This document shows positions 21,554-28,534 of a DNA stretch of 28,895 bases, piece after piece. The notes beneath the pieces were generated by a model. It was not told where the DNA came from and did no database searches. It saw nothing but the letters and a program-made list of their open reading frames with translations. Origin of the DNA: Eubacterium sp. CAG:841 (GTDB lineage Bacteria > Bacillota > Clostridia > Oscillospirales > CAG-272); NCBI GenBank assembly GCA_000437375.1, contig FR898212.1, positions 30,728 through 59,622 of the forward strand. The letters run 5' to 3'. Each line of letters opens with the position of its first letter. The stretch's first letter is position 1. The translations under genes and the position numbers were made by a program.

Positions 21554-23120
21554 TACATCCCCCTCACAACCTTATCCCCGGTATTGAACACAAACTCGAC
21601 CCGCTCTTCGTGATAGATGACTACTTTATCGATAAGCGCCGACCACAATTTTTCGCTGAAGGAGATCGGAAGGTCACTGAGCCAGGAGATCTCGCTCATA
21701 AAGCACTCAATTACATCGACCTGGAATGCCCTTTTGACCTTGAGGGAGCGGAGCGTTTTGTACTCCTCATTTAAACGGTCAAAGCGTTCTTCGTAGTCCT
21801 CATAGGTTTTTTCGTATTCGGTTGCGGATATCGTACCACCGGCATTCTCTTCGATGAGCTTGTGCATCAATCCCGATATTACCTCACTCTCCCTTTGCAG
21901 TTCGGCAAGCTGACTCTCGATGCTTTGCAGATTGCCGAAGCGGTCAATGATGTCGTAGCAAGTAAGGAGCAAGCGGTCACGGTCTTTTGTAATAATACTG
22001 ACCGCCTCGCAGAAGAGCCGTTTTATAGTTTCCTCATCAATATGCGGTGTGAGGCATTTGTTTTTGCCCTTGAACTTGCCGTTACATTGCCATATCACTC
22101 GGCGGTATTTATCGGTAGAATGCCACACCTTGGAGCCGAAAAACTCACCGCAGTCTCCGCACACCAGCTTTGCCGAGAATGGGCTGAGTGAATTGTGATG
22201 CTCGCCTCGGCTCTTACGAACAGCCATCTCGTTTTGCACCATCTCCCATTCAGGCGGGTCGATGATTGCGGGGTGGCTGTTTTCGACTCTGTACTGCGGG
22301 ACCTCGCCTTCGTTGACCTTCATCTTTTTAGTGAGAAAATCCACGGCGTATGTTTTCTGTAAAATAGCATCACCCTTGTACTTTTCGTTTCGCAGAATGC
22401 TTGTGACTACGGTATTACACCATGTTGTGTTCCGTGGTGAGGGAACATCGTATGCTGTTAGAATTTGTGCGATATGGTTACAGCTTTTGCCGGAGAGGGC
22501 GAGCATATAAATAAAGCGTACGATTCGAGCCTCGCTTTCATCGATAACAATTCTGCCACGCTTATTCTCGGTGTACCTCAGGAGTAAATACGAAATGTGA
22601 TATATGCCTTGGGAATAGCAGTGCCGCAATCCCCACTTTACATTCTAGGAAATGGAACGACTCTCTTCCTCGACAAAGGAACTCATAAGCGTTATGAGAA
22701 ACTCACCGCCGGCATCAAGGGTGTTTATATTTTCCTTCTCAAAATATACCGCCACACCGACCACCTTAAGTTTGCATATGGTGGTCAATGAGTCGACTGT
22801 ATTACGTGCAAACCTCGAGAGGGCCTTCGTTAAAATGAGGTCAATTTTGCCTGCCATGGCATCCTCGATCATACGATTGAAGCCATCACGATTTCGCATA
22901 GATAAGCCGGAAATACCGTCATCTGTGTATATCCCAGCAAAGACCCGTTCGGGATTGCTTTTGATATACTTGGTTAATAAGCGCGTTGCGACTTTAAACT
23001 ATTCTCTTGGGTATCCTTCATGGTTGACACATGAGCATAGGCGGCGACACGCTTTCGCGGAATCTGCTTCTTCGTTTCGCTTGGCTTGACCGGGAACTCA
23101 ACCTTTGTAACCCTTTTCTC
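21553..23120 (-). pseudogene. Decayed large serine recombinase
   Basis: Read on the minus strand from about 23120, the frame gives the resolvase start ('KRVAAYAHVSTMKDTQENS'). A one-base deletion near 22975 breaks the frame. It then resumes with 'IYTDDGISGLSMRNRDGFNR' and 'LSRFARNTVDSL', and meets a TAG at 22645-22647 after 'EEESRSIS'. The remainder follows in the same frame: 'NVKWG', the recombinase domain, the zinc ribbon 'CGDCGEFFG' with 'CNGKFKGKNKC', and the coiled coil to 21553. The catalytic Arg of 'YARVS' is also changed to His ('YAHVS'). Three independent lesions show it is dead. It probably mobilised the right-hand part of this region in the past. It faces the five-gene operon tail to tail. 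Confidence 0.88.
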
Positions 23121-23292
23121 TGGCAATACTCTCCACCTCCAATTCTCCTATAATGGGGTGGTACATATCACAGGCGGCACGGAGCAAGCATTGCAATTCA
23201 TCATCTGTAACCAGCCCACGTTCGTGTAAAGATGCAAACACCGCTTTTGCCATACGGAACTTAACTTCAGCTTCGCCTTGTTCTTTCGTCAT
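23098..23292 (-). CDS. Small protein preceding the decayed recombinase
   Basis: 64 aa, with GAAAGGAC/GGTGG upstream on the minus strand. The sequence 'KFRMAKAVFASLHERGLVTD' followed by 'DELQCLLRAACDMYHPI' is a short helical protein of the type that often precedes serine recombinase genes in Clostridia. It compares in size and place to the 52-aa protein at 12798. It overlaps the degraded recombinase start, so the two were once translated together. The frame is intact. The function is unknown. Confidence 0.6.
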   Translation of the reverse strand: MTKEQGEAEVKFRMAKAVFASLHERGLVTDDELQCLLRAACDMYHPIIGELEVESIAREKGYKG

Positions 23293-23567
23293 ATTACCAC
23301 CGTCCTTTCAAGTGTGACAGTATGGCATATAAATGAGCAAAGGTCAACGGGGACGAGCGAGAGATATCAAAAAGTTATCAAATGAAATATGGTAGATGCC
23401 CTTAAAAAGCAGAATTTTCCCTTAAAATGAAAGGATTTTTGAGGGAATGTTTTGATGGTTATCGAGTAGTTTAAAAAGCTGAAAAAGGGACCGTGTCCTA
23501 AAATGTGCATAGTGTATCTGCTAATGATGCACTTGCGTTCATTGTATCAATCATTAAGCCCAATGTC
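23293..23567. other. Gene-poor spacer
   Basis: About 275 bp between the small recombinase partner (minus) and the repeat-type terminator. It should include the old promoter of the decayed recombinase unit. I see no convincing gene, -10/-35 pair or dyad. Confidence 0.35.
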
Positions 23568-23613
23568 AAACAAAGCAAAGCACCGTCCGAAAGGGCGGTG
23601 CTTTTGTTTTTTG
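23568..23613. terminator. Repeat-type terminator, copy 1
   Basis: AAACAAAGCAAAGCACCG (23568-23585) and its continuation TCC pair with GGGCGGTGCTTTTGTTTT around a GAAA loop, and T-runs lie on both sides. It ends the MerR/lipoprotein unit coming from the right. The same sequence, differing only around the loop, recurs at 28268-28311. Confidence 0.7.
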
Positions 23614-23670
23614 CTTCTTTTAGCACCCGTTTTTCTGAGGGCAGAAAGTGTGATGATTTTGCGCACCTTT

Positions 23671-24681
23671 TCATCGTTCTCCTTTAATAAAATTGGCGAA
23701 GTTGGAAATCAGCTCACTCGGAAAATCAACATGAGTATATATTGACGCGGGGTCTGTGGTGTCGATCTTATACCCGAAATGACTTATATCGTCGTATACA
23801 CATATGGGTACGTTTGCTGAATCAGAAAAAAGCGCTTGCCACAGCTCAATATCTTCATCGAATGATTGCTTGTCAGATTTACTGTTGATGATAAGTGTTT
23901 TTATATTAGCGTCAGCAATGTTTTGGGCGACGTCCATTTGATTATAGGACACCCAATAATAATCGCTTGCTCTGTAATAGTAGTATCCTTTTGCAGAAGT
24001 AGCCGTTGCATTTTTAGCGGCTGTTGCATAAGTGATATAGGCCTCTTTATTGGCAGGATCAAGCTCAGAATATTGATCGCAAGCAATATCTGCAAGATGC
24101 CGTGCAGAGCTGTTGAATAAAATGATTCCGTCAATGCCTTTGATGCTTGCAGCAAGCTCGGTAGCAATCTGTCCTCCAAGGCTGTGGCCGAGTAAATACA
24201 ATCCCGAAACATTTTGTGATTTTAAATATTCAACGGCGATATTACAATCATCGAGATACTCTTCTTTGATGCCGCACTTTATATCGAATTCGGCAGCATA
24301 GCTGAAGGTTCTTTTGTCAACTCGCAGAGAATTGACGCCTTCTTTAGCCAGCCCATCAGCAATATCCTTAAACGGCTTCAATATGCCGAGAGTTTCATCA
24401 TAATCACTTGGACCGGAGCCTGCAATCAAAAGCACCGCAGGATGCGCGTTTCCGTCGTTAATATAGGTATAAGCAGCGTTTAACTTATAGCCGTCACTTT
24501 CTAAAACAAATTTCTTTTCTTCAATGTTGCTTTGGGGAGTACCTTGATCGGGAATATTTGTTGATTTATCTGCGCTCGACTCGGTATTATCGCTTGTTTC
24601 TTTTGTATCGGGCACTTCGGTATTGCATCCGGACAGGACAAAGATACACAAAAGTAAGGCAATAGCTATGAATTTTTTCAT
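23671..24681 (-). CDS. Alpha/beta-hydrolase lipoprotein
   Basis: The start is the ATG at complement 24679-24681, five bases after GAGGTGA; a GTG nine bases earlier overlaps that site. The product is 336 aa. The signal sequence ends in the lipobox 'LSGC' with Cys19, then a Ser/Thr/Asp-rich linker to about 55, so the enzyme is tethered outside the membrane. The hydrolase domain shows 'LLIAGSGPSDYD' (oxyanion-type turn), the nucleophile Ser167 in 'LLGHSLGGQ', a likely acid in 'INSKSDKQSF' and His in 'DISHFGYK', the normal Ser-Asp-His order. It resembles secreted serine hydrolases (BD-FAE/dienelactone hydrolase-like); the substrate is unknown. It is co-transcribed with the MerR gene 5 bp upstream, so a small-molecule signal probably controls it. 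Confidence 0.85.
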   Translation of the reverse strand: MKKFIAIALLLCIFVLSGCNTEVPDTKETSDNTESSADKSTNIPDQGTPQSNIEEKKFVLESDGYKLNAAYTYINDGNAHPAVLLIAGSGPSDYDETLGILKPFKDIADGLAKEGVNSLRVDKRTFSYAAEFDIKCGIKEEYLDDCNIAVEYLKSQNVSGLYLLGHSLGGQIATELAASIKGIDGIILFNSSARHLADIACDQYSELDPANKEAYITYATAAKNATATSAKGYYYYRASDYYWVSYNQMDVAQNIADANIKTLIINSKSDKQSFDEDIELWQALFSDSANVPICVYDDISHFGYKIDTTDPASIYTHVDFPSELISNFANFIKGER

Positions 24682-24686
24682 TCGTC

Positions 24687-25388
24687 TCACCTCGAATTCA
24701 AGTCATAATATCCAAGCCAAAGCCCGTCAATTTTCCCACCGTGGAACACATATGTAATTTTAAGACCAAGTTTTGAATATCTGACAAAGCAATATAATTT
24801 ATTTGAAAAGCTATTATCCGCAACTGTTCTGTCAACCGAAAGATATTCACCAAGCGGGGCTAAGGTATCCTTACGCACTAAAATATATACATCTCTCGGC
24901 ATATATTCTGCCAAGCGAGGACTTAAATGCTCGTAGAGAGTATCGGTAGCTCCGCTTAAAATAGCGTCTGTGCAAATTCGCGCGATTTCTTTTTCTTCGG
25001 TATTCATTACGGAAGAAAGGTGCCAATCCTCAGCAAAGATGTCTTTGCCGGATTCAAGCGTGGATAAAGCTTCATTCAAGAGGTTGATTTCGCGTATGCG
25101 AGATTCAATAGAGGCGTATATTTCTGCGCGTTTGGAAAGGACTGCATCTTTCAAATCTATGCCTTTGGTTTGCAACTCTACAATTGCCTTTACGGATAGT
25201 CCCAATGTGCGAAGAACAAAAACGTTTTTAATACGAGAAATTTGCTTTTCGTTATATTGTCGGCGAGATGAGATTCCGACAGTAGTGCTTTGAATGATAC
25301 CTTTTTCTTCATAAAAGCGAAGCGTTCTTGATGTAGTGTCAAGCATCTTGCAAACTTCTGTAATATCGTATAGAGATTTTTGATACAT
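24687..25388 (-). CDS. MerR-family transcriptional regulator
   Basis: The start is the ATG at complement 25386-25388, preceded by AGGGGGTGAGGG. The product is 233 aa. Residues about 5-75 are a MerR winged helix ('YDITEVCKMLDTTSRTLRFY' and 'RRQYNEKQISRI'), followed by the long dimerisation helix (about 80-120). The C-terminal about 110 residues ('LYEHLSPRLAEYMPRDVYIL' to 'GLWLGYYDLNSR') resemble a DUF3887/NTF2-like fold and may be the ligand-sensing part. There is no metal-binding Cys cluster, so a drug- or metabolite-type signal is likelier than a metal. The promoter just upstream has the 19-bp spacer and central palindrome expected for MerR control, so the gene regulates itself and the lipoprotein hydrolase. 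Confidence 0.85.
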   Translation of the reverse strand: MYQKSLYDITEVCKMLDTTSRTLRFYEEKGIIQSTTVGISSRRQYNEKQISRIKNVFVLRTLGLSVKAIVELQTKGIDLKDAVLSKRAEIYASIESRIREINLLNEALSTLESGKDIFAEDWHLSSVMNTEEKEIARICTDAILSGATDTLYEHLSPRLAEYMPRDVYILVRKDTLAPLGEYLSVDRTVADNSFSNKLYCFVRYSKLGLKITYVFHGGKIDGLWLGYYDLNSR

Positions 25389-25405
25389 ACCCTCACCCCC
25401 TCTAT

Positions 25406-25436
25406 ATTATATCACTTGACGCAGCGTCAATGTCAA
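25406..25436 (-). promoter_or_regulatory. MerR-type promoter with 19-bp spacer and operator
   Basis: On the minus strand TTGACA (complement 25431-25436) and TATAAT (complement 25406-25411) are 19 bp apart. The spacer holds the palindrome TTGACGC-A-GCGTCAA (25416-25430). Overlong spacers with a centred dyad are the mark of MerR-activated promoters, where the protein untwists DNA to realign the two boxes. Confidence 0.85.
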
Positions 25437-25711
25437 GTGAAAATATTATTTTAATAGAGCTTTTAAGTATAGAAAAACTATTGACAGTACTGTACCTTCG
25501 CTAAAGTGAAAATAGTAAGTCGCCGCCTGCCTTCGGTACTATTATATCATAAAACAGGGAGGCATTCCCGGGACATATGAAATTAACTGTTGGTAAAAAA
25601 ACATAGCAGAAGGACAATTGATGCCGTGGATAAAGCGGGCGAGTGCTGTGTGGTAAACCTGAAAAAGGCAGGTATTCGGTAATGCCTGCCGGGTTCGAAA
25701 GCGATATCTTT
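25437..25711. other. Spacer with one hairpin
   Basis: About 275 bp without a gene. The clear feature is GGCAGG-T-ATT (25667-25676) pairing with AAT-G-CCTGCC (25681-25690) around a CGGT loop. A TATAAT-like box lies on the minus strand near 25530-25535 without a good partner. Confidence 0.35.
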
Positions 25712-25765
25712 TGAACAGGTCCCAACTTTCCGACCACCATAATACGGAGTCGGCAGTTGGGACTT
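25712..25765 (+). repeat. IS-end-like hairpin, copy A
   Basis: GTCCCAACT (25719-25727) pairs with AGTTGGGAC (25755-25763), and CCGAC with GTCGG inside. The core GACCACCATAATACGGAGT (25732-25750) is identical at 28067-28085. It lies just after the transposase stop and may be the transposon end and its transcription stop in one. Confidence 0.5.
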
Positions 25766-25777
25766 TCGTTTATATGT

Positions 25778-26914
25778 CTATATGTTTTCAGACTCCGTTT
25801 CAAATTGAAGCGGAGTTTTCATGTCCAATTTTCTGTGCGGACGCTCTTCGTTGAAAAAATGAATGTATTCTTTGACGACTGCTTCCAATTCGAGCGGCGT
25901 TTGATAGAGATAGCGGTATATCGCTTCGTTTTTCAGAACATGAAAAAATGATTCGCATACCGAATTGTCATATGGGGTTCCCGGAGTCGAGAATGACTGC
26001 CGGACTTTTTTCTTTTTCATGTAAGAACGGAAAATATGGGATGTATACTGTGCCCCCTGATCGCTATGTACCATCAGCTCTTTCGGAGAACCGCGCTTCT
26101 GAAAAGCACCATCAAAGGTTTTCATAGCAAGCGTCGAGTCAATGGTATCGGAAATGCCGTATGACAGTACCATGCGGGAAAACAAGTCGATATACACGCA
26201 GATGTAGCAAAACGATTCTGCGACCTTGACATAAGTAATGTCTGTTATCCATACAAGGTTCGGAGCAGGCTGGTCAAAGTTCCGGTAAAGATAATTTCTC
26301 AGATACAGCCGCGGGATCGGCTTTTTGTGTTCTGCATAGAATTGCGGCTTTTCCACTTCAAGTCCCATTTCCTGCATCAGGCGACAGACTCGTTTTTCAC
26401 TGACCTGATAGCCGATTTCCGATAGCTTATGGCGAATCGGCTTTCTTCCGAATCTCTTTTTGCTGTCCATGAAAATTTTCTCAATCAACGGCTTAATCTC
26501 GGCATCACTGATTTCATAGGACGTAATGGTATTTTCACGCCGCTTTCGGTTGTAATAGGTTCCCCGTGGCAGGTTCAGTGCTTCGCATAGCACGCGAACA
26601 GAGTATTTTCCTTCAAGCTCGTCAATCGCTCTCATTTTTTCATCAATTGACGAATTGACGCCGCAAGACGCACTTCTCAGCACCTCAAGCATTTGTTCTG
26701 TTTTGAGCAAGTGCCGTTGTTTTTGCATGTAGTTGGATGTGGTACGCTGCCCTCCGACGCTGAGATGATGGCTTTCATCATATTCCTTTTTCCATGCAAA
26801 CAGGGACGATTCTGAAACTTTGAAGTGCTCTTTTGTTTCTTGTATCGTATGATTGCGTTCGTAGTACTTCACAACAGCGTCCTTGAATTCTTGCGTGTAG
26901 ATTTTTGGTGACAT
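25778..26914 (-). CDS. IS3-family transposase, OrfA and OrfB in one frame
   Basis: The start is the ATG at complement 26912-26914, with AGGAGG five bases before it. The product is 378 aa. The first about 90 residues are the OrfA helix-turn-helix ('TQEFKDAVVKYYERNHTIQE', 'SESSLFAWKKEYDES'). Then come an HTH_21 segment ('KRFGRKPIRHKLSEIGYQVS') and an rve/DDE integrase core: Asp in 'WITDITYVKV', Asp in 'VHSDQGAQYTS' and Glu in 'CESFFHVLKNE'. Most IS3 elements need a programmed -1 frameshift to join OrfA and OrfB; here they are one continuous frame with no slippery A-run at the joint. Catalysis by copy-out-paste-in is expected, but one IS end was not found. It has probably contributed to the rearrangements on its right. 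Confidence 0.9.
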   Translation of the reverse strand: MSPKIYTQEFKDAVVKYYERNHTIQETKEHFKVSESSLFAWKKEYDESHHLSVGGQRTTSNYMQKQRHLLKTEQMLEVLRSASCGVNSSIDEKMRAIDELEGKYSVRVLCEALNLPRGTYYNRKRRENTITSYEISDAEIKPLIEKIFMDSKKRFGRKPIRHKLSEIGYQVSEKRVCRLMQEMGLEVEKPQFYAEHKKPIPRLYLRNYLYRNFDQPAPNLVWITDITYVKVAESFCYICVYIDLFSRMVLSYGISDTIDSTLAMKTFDGAFQKRGSPKELMVHSDQGAQYTSHIFRSYMKKKKVRQSFSTPGTPYDNSVCESFFHVLKNEAIYRYLYQTPLELEAVVKEYIHFFNEERPHRKLDMKTPLQFETESENI

Positions 26915-26960
26915 TTTGACCTCCTGGCGATTAAGTATGTAAAATATTATATCATATCAT

Positions 26961-27105
26961 ATCACACAAGAGAGATACAGACGATTCAGCAATTGCAAAA
27001 AACAACTCCATAATCAAAAAAGCTTTCTGAGCCAGAATGTGTGCGATGCCGATTGCACCTTCATGTTCTCGCGGAATTTGTGCAACAATCTGTTGCATAA
27101 ATTCT
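26961..27105. other. Spacer between IS and recombinase tail
   Basis: 145 bp with no assignable gene. A minus-strand open frame crosses it but joins the antisense of the recombinase tail, so it is not counted. It probably contains the broken edge of the rearrangement. Confidence 0.3.
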
Positions 27106-27212
27106 ATGACAGCATCGTTCGTCAGATGGTAGAATGCATCAAGGTGTATGCCGATAAGCACATTGAGGTCATCTTCGGCGGCGGGTATGCGGCGGAAGAA
27201 ACGGTGGAATGA
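27106..27212 (+). pseudogene. 3' fragment of a large serine recombinase
   Basis: The frame reads 'DSIVRQMVECIKVYADKHIE' and 'VIFGGGYAAEETVE' followed by TGA, the same tail as recombinase 3 (15498) with its natural stop in place. The first 105 bases match 17032-17136 with five mismatches. Everything upstream of the fragment is missing. The terminator at 27261 follows, so this seems to be the true end of a recombinase operon whose body was lost or moved. Confidence 0.88.
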
Positions 27213-27260
27213 CTAAGCGCTATATCACGAATAATAATAATAACTTGAATCTCTAAAAAG

Positions 27261-27300
27261 CAACCTGTACCGACATTAGCGTCGATACAGGTTGTTTTTT
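27261..27300 (+). terminator. Terminator after the recombinase tail
   Basis: CAACCTGTA (27261-27269) pairs with TACAGGTTG (27286-27294), with an inner CGAC/GTCG stem. A run of seven T follows. It lies about 50 bp after the recombinase stop. Confidence 0.85.
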
Positions 27301-27312
27301 TCATATATCCCA

Positions 27313-27341
27313 TTGTAAAATAAGAAAAAATATGCTATAAT
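27313..27341 (+). promoter_or_regulatory. Promoter of the cysteine-containing hypothetical gene
   Basis: TTGTAA (27313-27318), a 17-bp spacer and TATAAT (27336-27341). The gene starts at 27414, leaving a leader of about 65 nt. Confidence 0.75.
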
Positions 27342-27413
27342 TATATTGTTGTAGCCCCCGAGTAAAATGTCAGACTGTCTTTTGGCAGTACTTTTTATCT
27401 GGAGGTACGATAT

Positions 27414-28130
27414 ATGATTAACTTGGAAAACAGCGACAACTTTAAAAGCTGGGACGAGTGGGAGCGCATGAAGAAAGCCCACTATGGAACGAAAACCGGC
27501 TTTCAGATGATCGGTGGCATCATTGACTTTGATCCCGACAAACAAAAATACTTGGTTGGCGGTGATAAACTCACCTATGACGAGTATTTGGATCTTCAGC
27601 TTATTACTTGCGAGAGCAAGGAAAAGGCACGCGGCAGTTTCGCTCTCTGCTATTACTACATACCACTTGAATTTGATGGTCAGATTGAAAAAATCACAAA
27701 TCGGGCGATTTGTTTCAAAAGGATCTTTGTCAGTGGCATGTATGATGGCGGAATGTGCTTCGACAGAAAAGAAGACCATGTTTGGATGCCCAAAGAAGGG
27801 TTTGAAATTTATAAAGTCGGTGACTGCTTGACTTTCTTTGCCGAAGTGTATCGGTATGTAAAGACCGGGAATGGCAAACGGATTGATTTCGCACTTCGCA
27901 ATCCCCAAAGGATAAAGAAAATCGATTCATACGAGCTTCCGACCGATGATGAATTGATGCTTCAAAGCATCGACGCAATTATTTGCGGAACCTGTTATCT
28001 CAACGAGCATTGTTCCGGGTATTGCGTTTTATCTAAGCAGAAAAAAGGGCGCGTGTCCCCATTTTCGGACCACCATAATACGGAGTTTTCAGACGCGCAA
28101 GTCGAGCAAATTACCCCTAAAAAAGTGTAA
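27414..28130 (+). CDS. Hypothetical protein with a Cys-rich segment and altered C-terminus
   Basis: GGAGG (27402-27406) precedes the ATG at 27414. The product is 238 aa and I do not recognise a family. It is soluble, with acidic and aromatic stretches ('NFKSWDEWERMKKAHYG', 'GEVYRY'-like beta segments near 140). Near 190-203 it has 'CGTCYLNEHCSGYC', four cysteines in C-x2-C-x5-C-x3-C order, which could hold zinc or iron-sulfur. The last about 25 residues ('SPFSDHHNTEFSDAQVEQ') are encoded by the IS-end-like repeat at 28045-28095. The original C-terminus has therefore been replaced by an insertion and the frame stays open by chance to 28130. It has its own promoter and no operon partner. Confidence 0.7.
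   Translation: MINLENSDNFKSWDEWERMKKAHYGTKTGFQMIGGIIDFDPDKQKYLVGGDKLTYDEYLDLQLITCESKEKARGSFALCYYYIPLEFDGQIEKITNRAICFKRIFVSGMYDGGMCFDRKEDHVWMPKEGFEIYKVGDCLTFFAEVYRYVKTGNGKRIDFALRNPQRIKKIDSYELPTDDELMLQSIDAIICGTCYLNEHCSGYCVLSKQKKGRVSPFSDHHNTEFSDAQVEQITPKKV
28045..28095 (+). repeat. IS-end-like hairpin, copy B
   Basis: GCGCGT (28048-28053) pairs with ACGCGC (28092-28097 region). The core GACCACCATAATACGGAGT (28067-28085) is identical to copy A, and TGTCCCCATTTTC before it parallels the IS150-type end. The outer arms differ from copy A but pair with each other. It overlaps the 3' end of the gene at 27414. Confidence 0.5.
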
Positions 28131-28267
28131 TATCTTTTTTGGCTGACAGAAAAATTCCTCTGTTTTGGTCTAAATCCCGCAAAAGTCTCTAATAAAGCAT
28201 CAAAAAATACGGAAATCCCTTATATCACAAGGATTTTCGGCTGATATCTTTTTTAGCGGCGCGATAC
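28131..28267. other. Short gene-free stretch
   Basis: AT-rich, about 140 bp. The only pattern seen is a CTGATATCTTTTTTAG-like segment near 28240 that partly repeats the TAATATCTTTTTTGGCTG segment near 28130. No gene or promoter is clear. Confidence 0.3.
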
Positions 28268-28311
28268 AAACAAAGCAAAGCACCGTCCTTTCGGACGGTG
28301 CTTTTGTTTTC
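28268..28311 (+). terminator. Repeat-type terminator, copy 2
   Basis: GCACCGTCC (28278-28286) and GGACGGTGC (28291-28299) form a perfect 9-bp stem with a TTTC loop. AAACAAAG on the left and TTTTGTTTT on the right are the same as in copy 1 at 23568. It separates the hypothetical gene from the alkyltransferase gene. Confidence 0.75.
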
Positions 28312-28454
28312 GTGCGAGAGGGTATGAACGCACAAAGACAGGGTTATGAGCCCGAAACTTATAAAAGTGCGGGCGCGGTAACGCTGAGTACGATAGCGGA
28401 ATAACAAGCATGACCGGAGGAGTTTGATTTTCGGCTTTCGCGGAATAAATTCTA

Positions 28455-28483
28455 TTGCTTTTCAGCGATAAATAATATATACT
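28455..28483 (+). promoter_or_regulatory. Promoter of the alkyltransferase gene
   Basis: TTGCTT (28455-28460), a 17-bp spacer and TATACT (28478-28483), about 50 bp before the start codon at 28535. Confidence 0.65.
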
Positions 28484-28534
28484 TATAGCAAAAAGCGATA
28501 TGCAATTTTTACCTATGAAAGAGGTGAGCCGAAA

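Larger units (their letters stand above)
25712..26960 (-). mobile_element. IS3-family insertion sequence, one end not found
   Basis: It contains an intact IS3-type transposase. The left boundary is put at 25712, where TGAACAGGTCCCAACTTTCC resembles IS150-group ends (TG followed by a CCCA and TTT block and GAC). I could not find the matching inverted end beyond the transposase promoter, so the right boundary (near 26960) is uncertain and may be deleted. Confidence 0.5.

Noticed and set aside
25719..25763. Integron attC site
   Set aside because: The arms resemble attC core sites only loosely and the required flanking bases do not fit; no integron integrase is present.
26952..27161. Open frame (- strand) after the IS
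   Set aside because: It starts in the antisense of the recombinase tail and has no recognisable family; probably a chance frame at a broken junction.
27276..27908. Open frame (- strand) opposite the Cys-rich hypothetical gene
   Set aside because: The plus-strand gene has a promoter and ribosome binding site; this frame has neither.
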